Below are positions 9,714-21,500 of a stretch of 64,000 nucleotides of DNA, piece after piece. The position numbers and the translations under genes were made by a program. How positions within the stretch are numbered: position 1 is the first letter of the stretch; the number at the start of each line of letters is the position of its first letter. Source of the stretch: Branchiostoma lanceolatum. Lineage: Eukaryota; Chordata; Leptocardii; Amphioxiformes; Branchiostomatidae. The stretch is taken from positions 19,779,955-19,843,954 of the forward strand of contig NC_089728.1 of assembly GCF_035083965.1 (NCBI RefSeq), in the 5' to 3' direction. The notes under the pieces were generated by a model that saw nothing but the letters and a program-made list of their open reading frames with translations, did no database searches and was not told where the DNA came from.

Positions 9714-11471
9714 ATCATAAATGTACAAATGTTGGTATAATAACCATGTAGCATTGACCAAGGAGGTTCTATTTCAATTCTCCTTGCATTGACCCAATCA
9801 TTCTCTACAGCATTTAAAGTATCTAAGGCTGATCCTGTCAGCAGTAGAAAAATCTGCACTGCTGACAGGATGAGTAGCCTAAAGCAAACTTACATTTTTC
9901 ATGACAGGACAATCCAGCAGGTGGCATTGAACTCAAGAAACAATGCATGCACTTTGGGATTCGGATCAGTCATCTCCCAGATATAGATAGGGCCACTGTT
10001 GACAAATCCGTGATGACAGTAGTACTGTACTCGAACTACAGCTATTTTCGGCGTCAAAATTAAATGCAAAATGCACGGGAAAGTTGCCAGCCACCTCAAT
10101 GTCAATTGCTCCAGCAGGTGGAGTGCAATGATTGGGTCCGCCTCGCACATTTGGATCGATCTTAAAATCGTTGGATGGCAAAGGGCAGTGAAATTTCGCA
10201 GAAATTTTCGAGACTCAGCAAAATGGCCGACTACTTTCCCGGGCATTTTGCACGATGATGACGCAGACCCACACCGGGATAGTCTACTACTAAATTTGCA
10301 CTATTTTTTGCACTCGTCGAACATTTGAAATCTCCTCTTTATGTGTGCTTACATTCGATTAAGTAATAAACTGTGCATTCAGTTATTATTGTATTTTTGC
10401 TAGATAATTTGTATGGCTTAGTGGGCATCGAATCTAAAACCAAAGATTATACTCCCGTTATATATTGGTTCAGCCTAAGATGGTCTTCGCCGTTTTGCGA
10501 TATGTATATCAGGATTACAACAGTTGTTTTGCGGCATGCATATCAAGATTACAACAGTTGTGTGTTATAACGCTTTCTCTCGTTTTAAAATCACCTCTGC
10601 TTAAGAAAAGAATGATAAGTTACCTTCTCCGGCGAGCCTATTCCTGGCTGCCTCTATGGACACACTTTTATATTTCATAATAGCCACTATTGTCACACCG
10701 GCCAAGAATCCCCCCCCCCCCATCTTATTTCACATGCACGCCCCGACACCAGCGAACTTATTATATCTCGTTTAGTTACATATCTAGCATTTCCATGTGT
10801 TTCTGAAGGTGTTATGAGCAAACTTTGAGGAAAACATCGCATTCAGTCCACAATCACACAAAAAAAGTTCACGTACCTTTGGTAAGTTAGTCGTCTACTG
10901 TCGTCTGCTAAAATCTTCGCAACAGAATTCTGGGTAATGAAAATGGCGGCGGTAAAATTCACCAAAAGTGCCGTAAGTTGCAGCAGCAAAGTGGCATTTA
11001 TGATAATTGATCACACTTAGAGTCCAATTGCAGGTCAGTAATTTTAAGAAAATAAGTTGTCTTGTAAATGATTGTGTTTAGCAGGAAGCGGATGTGACAT
11101 TTGTCTTATAAACCAGCCGACAACGATGTAATGTGATTCTCCCACGAGCCCTCAGACTGTTCCAATAAGGGACGGAAAGTTTTTGACCTCGTCGCCTTCT
11201 AATGCATGGTTATCGAAGCTTTTCAGACAGTGTTCTGAATGCGTTAGTCTGTCAAGTTTGCATTTCTAGTGGTATTACTGATGTTGCATCTAGCACATAT
11301 CCCTAAATACCCCGTTTTCGAAAAATCCCGAAATCTAAGAACCCCACGAATTTATGTTACCCAACGTTACATATGTCCCGGTATGGTGATGACAACTCCC
11401 GTCCACTGGCTCCTCAGGTTGCGGATAGGAGAACGGCCTCCAGATATAGAGGTTAACTATGAATTAAGGGA
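9714..11471. other. mostly non-coding, small hairpin at 9826-9878
   Basis: GCTGATCCTGTCAGCAGT and GCACTGCTGACAGGATGAG form a near-perfect 20-bp stem with a short loop. Overlapping open frames at 9899-10328 on both strands have no recognisable motif. A possible first exon at 10943 is listed separately. Confidence 0.4.
10943..10972 (+). CDS. possible orphan first coding exon
   Basis: ATG in a good context (GAAAATGG) opens ten codons (MAAVKFTKSA) directly followed by a consensus donor GTAAGT at 10973. Start codons of this GCGGCG type before a strong donor are common in animal genes. No continuing exon was found downstream on the plus strand, so this could equally be chance. Confidence 0.15.
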
Positions 11472-11584
11472 TAATGACCCGCCTGTTCCTCGGTGTATAT
11501 AGTGTCATAACGCCTGGTCATGTGGTTATAGCACATGACCAGGCGTTATGACACCATATACACCGAGGAACAGGCGGGTCATTA
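11472..11584. repeat. 53-bp inverted repeat (hairpin)
   Basis: The arm 11472-11524 (TAATGACCCGCCTGTTCCTC through to CGCCTGGTCATG) is repeated in reverse complement at 11531-11584 with one or two mismatches and a loop of about 6 bp. The outer motif GGCGGGTCATTAACGTTATT is shared with the modules at 6527 and 38043. Confidence 0.75.
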
Positions 11585-11822
11585 ACGTTATTATCACATA
11601 GCCTATCCAAGCTGACCCATATAAAAGAGACAAATTCCTGTATAATACATAGATTATTTATTCAATACTATACATGTGAAATCGTTATGACACCATATAC
11701 ACCGAGGAACAGGCGGGTCATCAACGTTATTATCACATAGCCTATCCAAGCTGACCCATATAAAAGAGACAAATTCCTGTATAATACATAGATTATTTAT
11801 TCAATACTATACATGTGAAATC
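11545..11822 (+). repeat. 139-bp perfect tandem duplication
   Basis: The unit 11545-11683 is repeated at 11684-11822 with a single difference noticed (CATTAACG versus CATCAACG). It includes the right hairpin arm and the TTATTATCACATAG terminus, so the duplication arose after the fold-back module was in place, and recently. Confidence 0.85.
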
Positions 11823-12868
11823 AATCCATTTAATGCAGCACGGCAACAAAGCATTTGGCATTGTTCGTAGAAAATATTGTTGTGGACACGTACACTTCAT
11901 ATCGGACGGTGCAATTGTAAATTTCAGTTCAATTTTCACAATTTCTGACGTGTTGTTAAACGCTTAGCTGTGGTAAGAAGTCGTGCATGTTTACGTCCCC
12001 TTTGCTTGTAGTTCCCCCTGATAATTTTTGCTCAAGCCGGAAAAAAATCCCACAGAAGCGTAAACATTTAGGGGTGAGATCCTTGTAGGTAGAAACTTGT
12101 AAGAATTTTGGCGATTTTGACCGTAATTTTGTTTGATGCCCACACACGTACACGTAGACTTTGGGCCAGTGGGGAGGGAGGCATGTTTAGTGCGTGTGGC
12201 GTGTTTTGAACAAGACCACATCACTTTGCCGGCAATATTTTCAATTTTAGCCGGAAACGTGAACATGCCGGCCTGGGGTCCTCCTAGGTAGAAACTTAGG
12301 AGAACTTCGGCGGCTTCATGGGCGATTTCTCTGTCTGCCAACATATTGCCCGCTGCTCCCTGGTCACACTCGTCAGCTTCCCGCCCCTCAACTGCTGCAG
12401 CATATTCCTGGGCGTCTTCCCCAGCTTCCCATGACCCGAAAACTGACTCTAACTCGGCGTCTGACAGTTCCTCGACGAAAAACTGGTACTCCGTCCGTAA
12501 CAATCTAACTGGTTTCAATGGCGGACGAGGTGAAATTTGTTGGAACGGTTCCATTTACGGCGGGGGTGTCAAATTTTTGTTTTTCAGTCCTTCCGTTTAA
12601 ATTGAACTTGAATTGAATGTTGTTCCTTTTCTATGTATTTTCAGAAGGTTTTGTGAATTTTAAGACGATAAAGATTTTTTTTAAACAAAGTTAAGAAAAA
12701 GAATCATCAAAAAGATACCCCTCTGCAAAATGGAACGGTTGTGCTATGACGTCATTAAGTGGTGTGTTATACTATGACGTCATTAAGTGGTGTGTTATGG
12801 CCTTATAACACATGGGCAATGGAGACTTCTGATGGGTCGACGCCATCTGGCCATGTGATAATAGCCAA
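11588..12868. mobile_element. TIR-bounded element carrying an unknown ORF
   Basis: The left end TTATTATCACATAGCC (11588) is mirrored by GGCCATGTGATAATAG (about 12852-12867), 14 of 16 positions pairing. The motif TTATTATCATATAG also marks the related element at 38043-38383. The interior holds the 187-codon frame on the minus strand and the 139-bp tandem. A direct 30-bp duplication (CTATGACGTCATTAAGTGG twice) lies near 12743-12790. The borders are approximate. Confidence 0.45.
11991..12554 (-). CDS. hypothetical protein, possibly transposon-encoded
   Basis: An ATG directly preceded by an in-frame TAA opens 187 codons. I do not recognise the family. The N-terminal third is acidic (ELSDAELESVFGSWEAGED, DAQEYAAAVEGREADE). 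The segment AEVLLSFYLGGPQAGMF is echoed about 200 bp later at the DNA level by GCCAAAATTCTTACAAGTTT, but in another frame and with stop codons, so the 3' part looks like a decayed duplicate of the preceding domain. The ORF lies inside a TIR-bounded element, so it may be a transposon accessory protein or an exon picked up by one. Whether it is expressed cannot be told from sequence. Confidence 0.35.
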   Translation of the reverse strand: MEPFQQISPRPPLKPVRLLRTEYQFFVEELSDAELESVFGSWEAGEDAQEYAAAVEGREADECDQGAAGNMLADREIAHEAAEVLLSFYLGGPQAGMFTFPAKIENIAGKVMWSCSKHATRTKHASLPTGPKSTCTCVGIKQNYGQNRQNSYKFLPTRISPLNVYASVGFFSGLSKNYQGELQAKGT

Positions 12869-12994
12869 ACACACCCCGACCAATCGACCTCTCTTAAACT
12901 CAGATTCGATGAAACAGCCCTGACCCGACAAATTACTTCCTAGTTGGCTTTAACAACTAAATCTGGCCAAACAAACTCGCCAATGAAATGCCAG

Positions 12995-13155
12995 CTTTCA
13001 AAATATGTTTTCAGATTGACAATTTTGGCACTTTGGAAATGATAAAAGCTGACCGCAATTTAACGTTTAAGAAAAATAGTTTATTATCTCTGAGGAAAAA
13101 AATGTATATTCAAAAATTTCAAAACGGCCGATCCAAGATGGCGGATCCCAAAAGG
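12995..13155 (+). repeat. fragment of a dispersed repeat
   Basis: GGCCGATCCAAGATGGCGGA with the preceding AAATTTCAAAA matches 19440-19495, part of the element inserted in the Penelope-like relic. Confidence 0.5.
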
Positions 13156-13379
13156 ATAACTAAATGCACTAGACTTTCAAACTAGCAATTCATTCTTAAT
13201 TAACTGGTGATAGAGAATTATGATTATAATGGAAAGTATCATATTTTTGCTAGTTAAAAGTCACAACAAAACGTAAAATACGGGGACATGGTTTTAACAT
13301 TTCTAAATACAGACTTTTTTTATTGGTACTGGCTACTGACAGGTGTAACGTAATGCATATTTATTCAATTGATATTTAG

Positions 13380-13610
13380 TTAGACTGTCAATAACACGTT
13401 TTTGGCACTGATGACAGGGAACAGCCTTGAGGCGAACAGCTCGGACACCAGAACAGGCACGCGTCCTACAGAGTATGGAGACAGGTTTAGGGAACGTTTG
13501 AAGACGACAAATACCAGGAGAAAAGTCGCAAAGAGGACAAGAAACGCCTGCAGAGTCAGCCCAGGGATCCTCAAAGTCTCCAGGACGGACTCAAATATCC
13601 ATATGGCCAG
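13380..13610 (-). pseudogene. cytochrome P450 exon 1 relic
   Basis: The minus frame reads a clear relative of exon 1 of the P450 gene that ends 1.9 kb upstream on this strand. PGLTLQAFLVLFATFLLVFV corresponds to its membrane anchor, and FKRSLNLSPYSVGRVPVL to the proline-rich hinge. The relic then jumps directly to SELFASR, deleting about 55 codons. The start ATG is replaced by CTG (13608-13610). No other P450 exons are seen nearby. It is the remnant of a tandem P450 copy in the same orientation. Confidence 0.85.
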
Positions 13611-14010
13611 TCTTGATTACAATTCAGTCCCTAAATCTTCATGGGCAAATTCCTTTTGCACACCTTTATCTCTTCCCTAATCAGGCGACACGGCAAAGGC
13701 AAACATGTCCGTCCAAAGTCCATCAGTTATATAACAAACTGGGGTGTCCAATGTCCCGCTCTTACCCAGCGGACAATCAGCAGTTCATCTTAAACACAAG
13801 TGCATGTATACATGATCATACGCGTTTACATGGTATCAAATATTCCAACCCACTCATCATCGAAAGTGTAGGACTTTTATTTTTCACTGCTTTCAAAGAA
13901 GTACCGTATATATACTTAGTGTTGACAAGCAAAATAGTTTAATCTTGTATCACATGTATTCCTTATATTTACTTTATGTTTGTACCTCGACACTGTTGTC
14001 AACATGCAAT
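13611..14010. other. no gene recognised
   Basis: Short open frames only; no recognisable repeat. Confidence 0.4.
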
Positions 14011-14041
<31 letters not shown>

Positions 14042-14424
14042 TTTTGATTTACCACATTTTTGTGGAAGGATTGACATAACAGGTGAACTATCACCTTTTT
14101 CAAGATGTCATCCCAGACCGGACTGTAAGATTTGGTCCATCGCACACCGGGGCATGCCCCTACTCTTTTCGAAAGGTGTGGTGGGTTCTTTAACGTGCGC
14201 GGGGTGTTGCTCTCCCCAAACACGGGACCTCCATTTAACGTCCTATCCGAGGGACGTCCCTAACCCTAGATGAGCTAGGTACTCATTTACACCTGAGTGA
14301 AGTGCCTTTCCCAAGGGCACAACGTCGGGGCGCAAGTTCGGACATGTCTCTGGGCACACCTGGGATTAGATCCCGGGACCCATTGTTTGACAGCCGCGTG
14401 TTCTACAGTTGCGCCACACGACGC
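14011..14424 (-). mobile_element. tRNA-derived SINE with (AAAT)n tail
   Basis: Read on the minus strand it begins with a tRNA-like head: TGTGGCGCAACTGTAGAAC (box A region) and CCCGGGATCTAATCCC (box B region). A central segment with CCTTGGGAAAGGCACTTCAC follows, a motif common in SINE core regions, then a long 3' body ending in an (AAAT)n tract (14011-14044). The head, core, body and simple-sequence tail order is typical of a Pol III retroposon mobilised by a LINE. Confidence 0.75.
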
Positions 14425-14432
14425 CACGCAAT

Positions 14433-15547
14433 TAGCTAAAGCCTGCAAGCATGAATTTGCAATGAACTTATTATCATTATACATAATCAAAACTCAAGCT
14501 AGGCAAAATGACGCACACACGACTGTATTCATAATCCTATTCATTAACTTAATCTAGCTTTCCACTTCATGATGATATAAGAAAGTAATTGTTTAACTAC
14601 GTGACTAAAATATATTCACACTTTCTTATTATTCCTGACCATGAAAAAACAATACTACTGTTAAAATCAAGGAACCCACATATTAGAGAAGTGAGTAAAT
14701 TTCTCTGCCACTGCCTCAAAAGAAGAAGCCAAACCCAACATAACTAGATCGATGTATATTCTAGAATGTAAAAGTAAGTAGTTGACTGTAGTAGGAATTA
14801 GTCCTTAATATCTTTTTATCTGTACCACTATACGCATGTGTTATGAACTTGCAATTAGCCTTCGGGTATGTACTTGCACTAAACATATGTATCTATCTTA
14901 ATTGTTTAAGACATGTTAACATTGCCCTATACCTTATATAGTTCCTCTCGAAATTTAAAACTGGAAAACATGTAAACTACATAGTTTTCAAACACTATCT
15001 ATACGCTTTCAAACAAGACTTGACAGAAACAAAGCTAAGAATTCACAAAATAAGTTGAGCATAGAAACAAGATGATTTCTGTTGACCTAAGGGTTCGTGC
15101 ATTTCGTCCGGAACTGGTGGAGGTTGGAATATCTAACACTCACTCAGACAATTTCTTATGCACTGTCATACACTTGATATGTTTACAATTCAGAGATTAT
15201 TACAGGTCAATATACAAATCTGGCCCTCTTTTGAGACAAATTCTGGTATAGAAGGCAACCAACTTATGCATAACACTGTTATCACACCCAACTCTACATC
15301 CGCCTTATTCTTTTAAAGCTATAACTGATTACGAAAACGAGACTAAATCATCTGTGTATGACAATACTTGCAAATGAAAATGACAAAAGTTATTATAATG
15401 TGTTGCAGTATATAGAATAGACTAGCCTTCTAAAATTGTGTCAGCTGTTCCATAGATTGTGCCTTGTAAAACTGTCGAACAGGGATTTTTTTTAAATTTC
15501 ATTCATCATTCCTAAAGTGACTACTGGCCATCACAATTCAGCAAAAA
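14433..15547. other. no gene recognised; downstream flank of the P450 gene
   Basis: AT-rich sequence. It includes whatever 3' UTR the P450 gene has; I could not place its end. Confidence 0.4.
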
Positions 15548-18500
15548 CTAACGCGGTATCGCACAGAGATGGAACGGATGCGGGGCCAACGTCATCCCAA
15601 AGACGCCCTCAGTGTTTGGAGGAGGAGCGCCCTCTGGCGTCTTGAAGGTGAAGGACTGCAGCATGGTCGAGAAGAACAGGAAAAGTTCCATCTTGGCCAG
15701 CTGCTCAGCAAGACACACGCGGCGGCCTGGAAATAAAGAATGAACAGTAGTGACAAAAATAGACAAGTATGTAATTACTGTTGTGAAATATGTGCAATAA
15801 TAACATATCTAATTAGCTAAGCCTGGTAATTACCTCCTCCAAAAGGCATGAACGACTCGGGCTTGTTGATGACGTTCCCTTCCGCGTCCAGAAACCTTCC
15901 GGGGTCAAAACGTTCCGGATCAGGCCAGTAGGCAGGGTCCATGTGGACGGAGTACAGGTTCATCAGCACCTGGGACAATCAAAGTGAAAATGAGGTTACA
16001 AATACAATTTCTCGAAGAAACTCTCCAAAATGATAAACTTCAAGGAATCATTTCTGCAACGGTACAGAAAGGTTTGAAATCTTATAACATGTATCACGCC
16101 ATACCTTAGTTCCCTCAAGAATGTCGTATCCCTGCACTTTGACATTTTGAGTGGTGGTGTGAGCTGGCAAAGTAACAAGAGTGCGGATCCTCATGGTCTC
16201 CAGCAGGCAGGCATTCACGTAGGGCAGCTGGGAACGGTGAGACAGGGTCGGCAGACTCTCACCAACAACGGCATCAAGCTCCTGCTGTGCCTGTGTATAT
16301 GCAACTGCACCTATATATCACCTAAAGACAGCTTTGAGACGTCTCACAGTGCATAAGACACCGATGACATCGAAATCAAGAATTTCTTGAAAATACATTA
16401 ACCATAATATTATTGTTTAGTAACATAGAAATTTTCACAAGATATTTACACTTCAGATGATATAGAATATCGAACCATCAAAACATCATACCTCCAGCTT
16501 TTGATTCTTCCCACCAGGTAATTACTTTCATCAGTGACTTGCCCACTCATGAACATGGCAGCCGATTTGGAACTTTGCACTGCGGCTCGGAAAGAACGTT
16601 ATTTTTGGAAGCAAACAAAATAGATATTGTCATGTCCTTTAATTGAATTTATCCTGATTAATAAGCACTGCTTGTTCATCAATGTTTTTACAAGCCGCGT
16701 GTTAGGTTCCGAACCGGCTGCCGTGTTCATTTTGACGTCATGAGTGGTCATGTCACTGAATAATGTAATTACCTGGTGAGAAGATCAGATAAGAATCAAG
16801 AGCTGGAAGCACGGTTTCTGATGGTTCAATATTAGATAACATCAGACGGGTATGGATTCGTTTTAAACATTTATATTCATTGAATGATAATAATAACAAT
16901 GATAATGATAATTCAGATAATAAGAAAGTGTTGCATTTTGGCGTATTATGCACTTTAAAATCGCATGAAAAGCAAAAAAATATATTGCGACCTTTGCCCA
17001 GCCCTGACAGAGTCTGACAGAAGCAAACGCTAAATTCGAAGAAGGCAAATTGCTCACAGATACCTTTTCTTGGATGTCGGGGTTCAAAGTCATGTAGAGT
17101 AGACTCCACAGCAGTGTGTTGGTGGTTGTGTCCGTTCCAGCGATGAACAGATTCCCGGCCATGTACAGAACATTCTCCTCTGTCAGACCGTCCACCTTTC
17201 CCTGCTGTTCAAGCTCCAGCAGGCAGAAGTCGAGGAAGTCTCGCGGGTTCTCGCGATCCAGGTGTTCCCGATGGCGAGATATCTCCTCGCTTATCACATT
17301 TATGACCTTGTAGGACGCATCAAGTACATTTATACCGGCTCTATTTACTGAAAAAAATATGCATGTAATGATTTAACATAAATACAACGTTTCTGCTTGT
17401 CATGAAATACCCATAGAGCTTTTGGTAACTCCTCAACAACCTTCCTCATAGCCTGAATGGACTATACTACTCTTTGCCGCATGGCGGCGTTGTGGCAATG
17501 ATGCTGTCCCAAACGTGACTCAGTTTGTCCCGAGGAAGCTAGCTGATAAGTTATCATAACGTCGGCCAGGTAAGTTATAGCAAGGTTGTTTAGTATAAAC
17601 ATAAAGTAATATTCCTACGACCTACCAATCTATTCATGGAACTGTAGAAAGCGTTGTGCAAAGGGCAATGTGACCTACCGACAGGAACAAAACGAAGCAA
17701 TGGGAAGACGCTGATGATCTGCCCAGCTCCGAGTTCAACTAAGAGTGTGACAAACGCCTCCCTCAGCTCTCGGAACGTTTCATCCTCGTAGTCATACCGC
17801 TTCCCGAACGTCATGGAGCAGATGACGTTGGTCACTGTCACGGTGACGTCATGAGCGATGCTAAAGGGCTGTCCGTTGTTTTCTGCAACCTGAATATTTT
17901 TTTAATGTTTTTTTGTTGATTGATTCAACCAGGGGAGGGGGTGTTACATATCGCCTATCAACGGCATTTTTTCGATATTCCCACGGGGGCAATTCCCACA
18001 TTGTTCAACAATCCTAAATTCATAAAATGGCAAAATTAACGCAAACTATAGGTAAACTAGAAAGGCAACATTTGCGAGCAAATACAGCATGTTTAGCTTT
18101 ACTTCTCCCCATGCAAAAAACGGACTGTCCCAACATAATAATGGGCCATTCTAAAATACTGCCGCTGAGAAAAATGATCACCCCTGTTCAAATTTGAGTT
18201 TAAAAACAATTAGTCCCTCATACAGGATTGGAGTCTTCCAGTGACACCTCCAGACAATATGGACCAGTCCAAAAGCATATTCACTTAGCCCTAGTCCTGC
18301 TGCACATTCTTGTTCTGTATGCTAGCCTTGACAATTGCTAGGTTGAGAATAATTCTAGAATGCCTACATTGCACCTGCGTGGTTGTTGTTAAGTGTGGTA
18401 ACTAAAATTGAGCAATATCAAACGAGTACCCTTTATTTCTAAATTTTCTGGGCACTTCAGCAGTGGGGTATATTTTTGATCTGGAGCTCCAGCAGGGTTT

Positions 18501-21500
18501 AAACATATGGACTTTTGCATAAGTACCCCAGCCCAAAATGTAATGTAGAAAATGTCCCCCTTTAAGAATTGACTCTTCCAGCACAATCCTCGTTTAAAAT
18601 AGATCAGTTCAAATACACTTCTGCTAACGAATGGACTTTTTCATATTCTCTCCAGCCATAGTTGAAATAAATAGAGAATTCTCCCTTGAAAGAATGGAAT
18701 ATTCCAGTGCCATCTCCATGTTAAATAGACCAGTCGACAGCCACAACTCTGAAAGTCTCTAAACCCCCACCTAGCAACATCAACAGGGAAGAACAAACCG
18801 CGCTCAAGGATTTGGCCACTAATCAAGACATATTGATCCTTCTTGCTGAAAAGGGCAGATGCACAGTAGTCTTTGACAGGGCACAAAACGACAAGAAGGT
18901 TCAAAACCAATTGGGGGACAAAGACATCTATACGCCCTTAACCCTATCTAGACCGGGGGGGGGGCTAAAAGTGCCCGCGCCAACTTTGACATCGTATAAC
19001 TGCCAAACGACGTATGGTAGGACAGCGAAACTTGGTGACTTTTCCTAAAATTTAGTTGGCAACAATATTATGATAAAAGTATAAGTTCATCATTTTTCGT
19101 GTTGCCATGGCAACGGGTTTCTGGAGAGGCATTTTATGCAAATTTCACTAATTTCGATTTAAACATAGTTGTTTCCAATGTTTTCTTGCTCAACCACACT
19201 AGTTTCCTAAATGTATAACATTATATGTGATTTAATGTAACTGTCATGATTTGATATTCATCAATTATGCTAATTTGATGACGTCATCGCTCAAAATCCA
19301 AGATGGCGGACAAGATCAATTTTTTTTCTATAAACAGGCTTTTTTGCGTTTAAATTCGTCACAACCTGGAATTTTCTTAGCCAGAAACATTTAGATTAAT
19401 GTTTTTGGCCTATTTTGATTGTTATTTGGGGTCATACATGGAAAAAATGTATTTTAAAAAATTTCAAAATGGCCGATCCAAGATGGCGGATCCCAGGGGG
19501 TCGCTAACAACGCATGACGTCATTCTTCGACGTCAATTTGACGTCAACTTAGTCACCACTGACGTCAAATGTCTTGGCATACCTTTAAATCAATAACACG
19601 CACTATTTTGTCTAATACTTTTAGATATTATGGGAATTCCCTATTTAGCCAATAAAATCACATCGATGACGTCATTATAACGTCAGATTACGTCATAACG
19701 TCACAAAAATTACAGGAATTATCAAACTTCACGTGAACATCACTCCCTGCAAATTTGGTGATGGTAGAGCATACCGTTCGGAAGTTATGAAGGGGGGGGG
19801 GGTCCAAAGGCCCCCCCCCCCCCGTCCAAGAAGTCTCAAAAAAGGGATCCCACAAGCAAATTCAAAAGAAAATCCATGACGTTCTGAAGAGATTGGAAGA
19901 AAAAGAGAAAGCTCTGGATCGTGCCACCTATCTAAGGATTAACCACACTATAGAACAACCCCCAGCATTCTACGGCCTTCCCCAAATCCACAAACCGCGC
20001 ATCCCCCTACGACCCATAGTCTCCAGTATAGGATCAGTCACTTATAACCTAGCAGGTCATCTGGCTAAGATTCTGGGACCATGAGTGGGGAAGTATCAGC
20101 ATCATGTACAGAGCAGTGCAGATTTTGTCCACAAAATCAAAGAGATCGATGTAGCAGACGATGAAATCATCACTTCAGATAGAACCAACCTTTCCGTTAA
20201 CCACATACATGTGAACTACTAGACCTTTGCCTAGGGTGCACATACTTTACGTACAAACAACCGTTTTTCCACCAAGTGCACGGCTGTGCTATGGGATCAC
20301 CGGTTTCACCCATTGTAGTAAACCTGTATGAGAAGTTTGAGAATGGCCCTCCCCCGTCAAACTGGTTTCGCTATGTAGATGGCACTTGGTGCAGGCTGAA
20401 AGAGAGTGTAATGGACGACTTCTTTGACCAAAAGAAACCAGGTAGATGACAACATCAAGTTCACGCAGGAGTCGTGTCAAAACAACAGGCTCCCCTTCCT
20501 AGACACGAAAACCATCATGCATTACGTGGCACCGCGCATGTTTTGTAAAAGTAAACAGAGAAGCCGCTTTTTGCGACCCGCCAAACATTAGCAGGTGCCC
20601 CAGCAGCGCTGCGGGAAGGCTCAGTAATCTGTATAAAGAGCAGCGAGTGGCTAGTTTTGGACGGTTTTTCTTTACCTGCTGACATTGACATGTGCCAAGC
20701 TCGTTCGCAGTGCCGTAGAGAAGCATAGGTGGTTTAAAGCATGGGCTTTGAATTATGTCACATCAACTGCCGATCAAGCTCAACAAAATCAGCTTCTGGA
20801 ATTCACAGCTGTCGTTTTTGATTTGTTTTGTGCTTTTCTTGTTCCTCCGCGCTTAGTTGTGTACACAAGTACGTAGCGGGCGACCTTCTACACTCTGGTA
20901 GTAACCGTTATTTCTTCTAACTAAAGACGTTGAAAATGAGACGCAAGTTCGCTATCTTGGGGGTAAAATGTTGCTCAAGTGCGTTATGTTATAAGAAACG
21001 GAGATTTACATAGTACCTTATCGTTGGCGCTGTTAGAGTGTTAAGATTACCTCTCTACATTGCGCTCGGAGGGGAGTTATGTGACGGACCCAACTTTGCC
21101 ACGGGAGGAAGTTGACCAATCATCAACACGTTCCCAAGACAGTTTGCCTCTCCCAGCATGCTATGCGCGAAAAATACGATCTCCTTCCCAGGACCGTCTG
21201 TGTGACGAACCCAGGCGCCCGTAGCGCTCATGCGTATAGAAAAGACTCGTACACGCAATCGGTGTTGGAATAGGACTTATTAGGACGCTGCGGAGGAGCG
21301 TGGACATGTACGGCCAGGCACGTGATTCAAGCCTAGCCTGGCTATCTAAATATGGTAAATTTATGTGAACGCCACGCGCAATTTTCAATAGAGACGATGA
21401 CAGCGCCGGGCTGGCAGACGGTGGCTATGGACTGGCGGTTGCTAACATAATGATGGACGGTGGCAGCCTCTGTTCTGTACGAAAGACCAAAACGACAATT

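Noticed and set aside
9899-10328. Overlapping frames of up to 115 codons on both strands
   Set aside because: No recognisable domain, no splice context, and neither frame is favoured by codon pattern as far as I can judge by eye.
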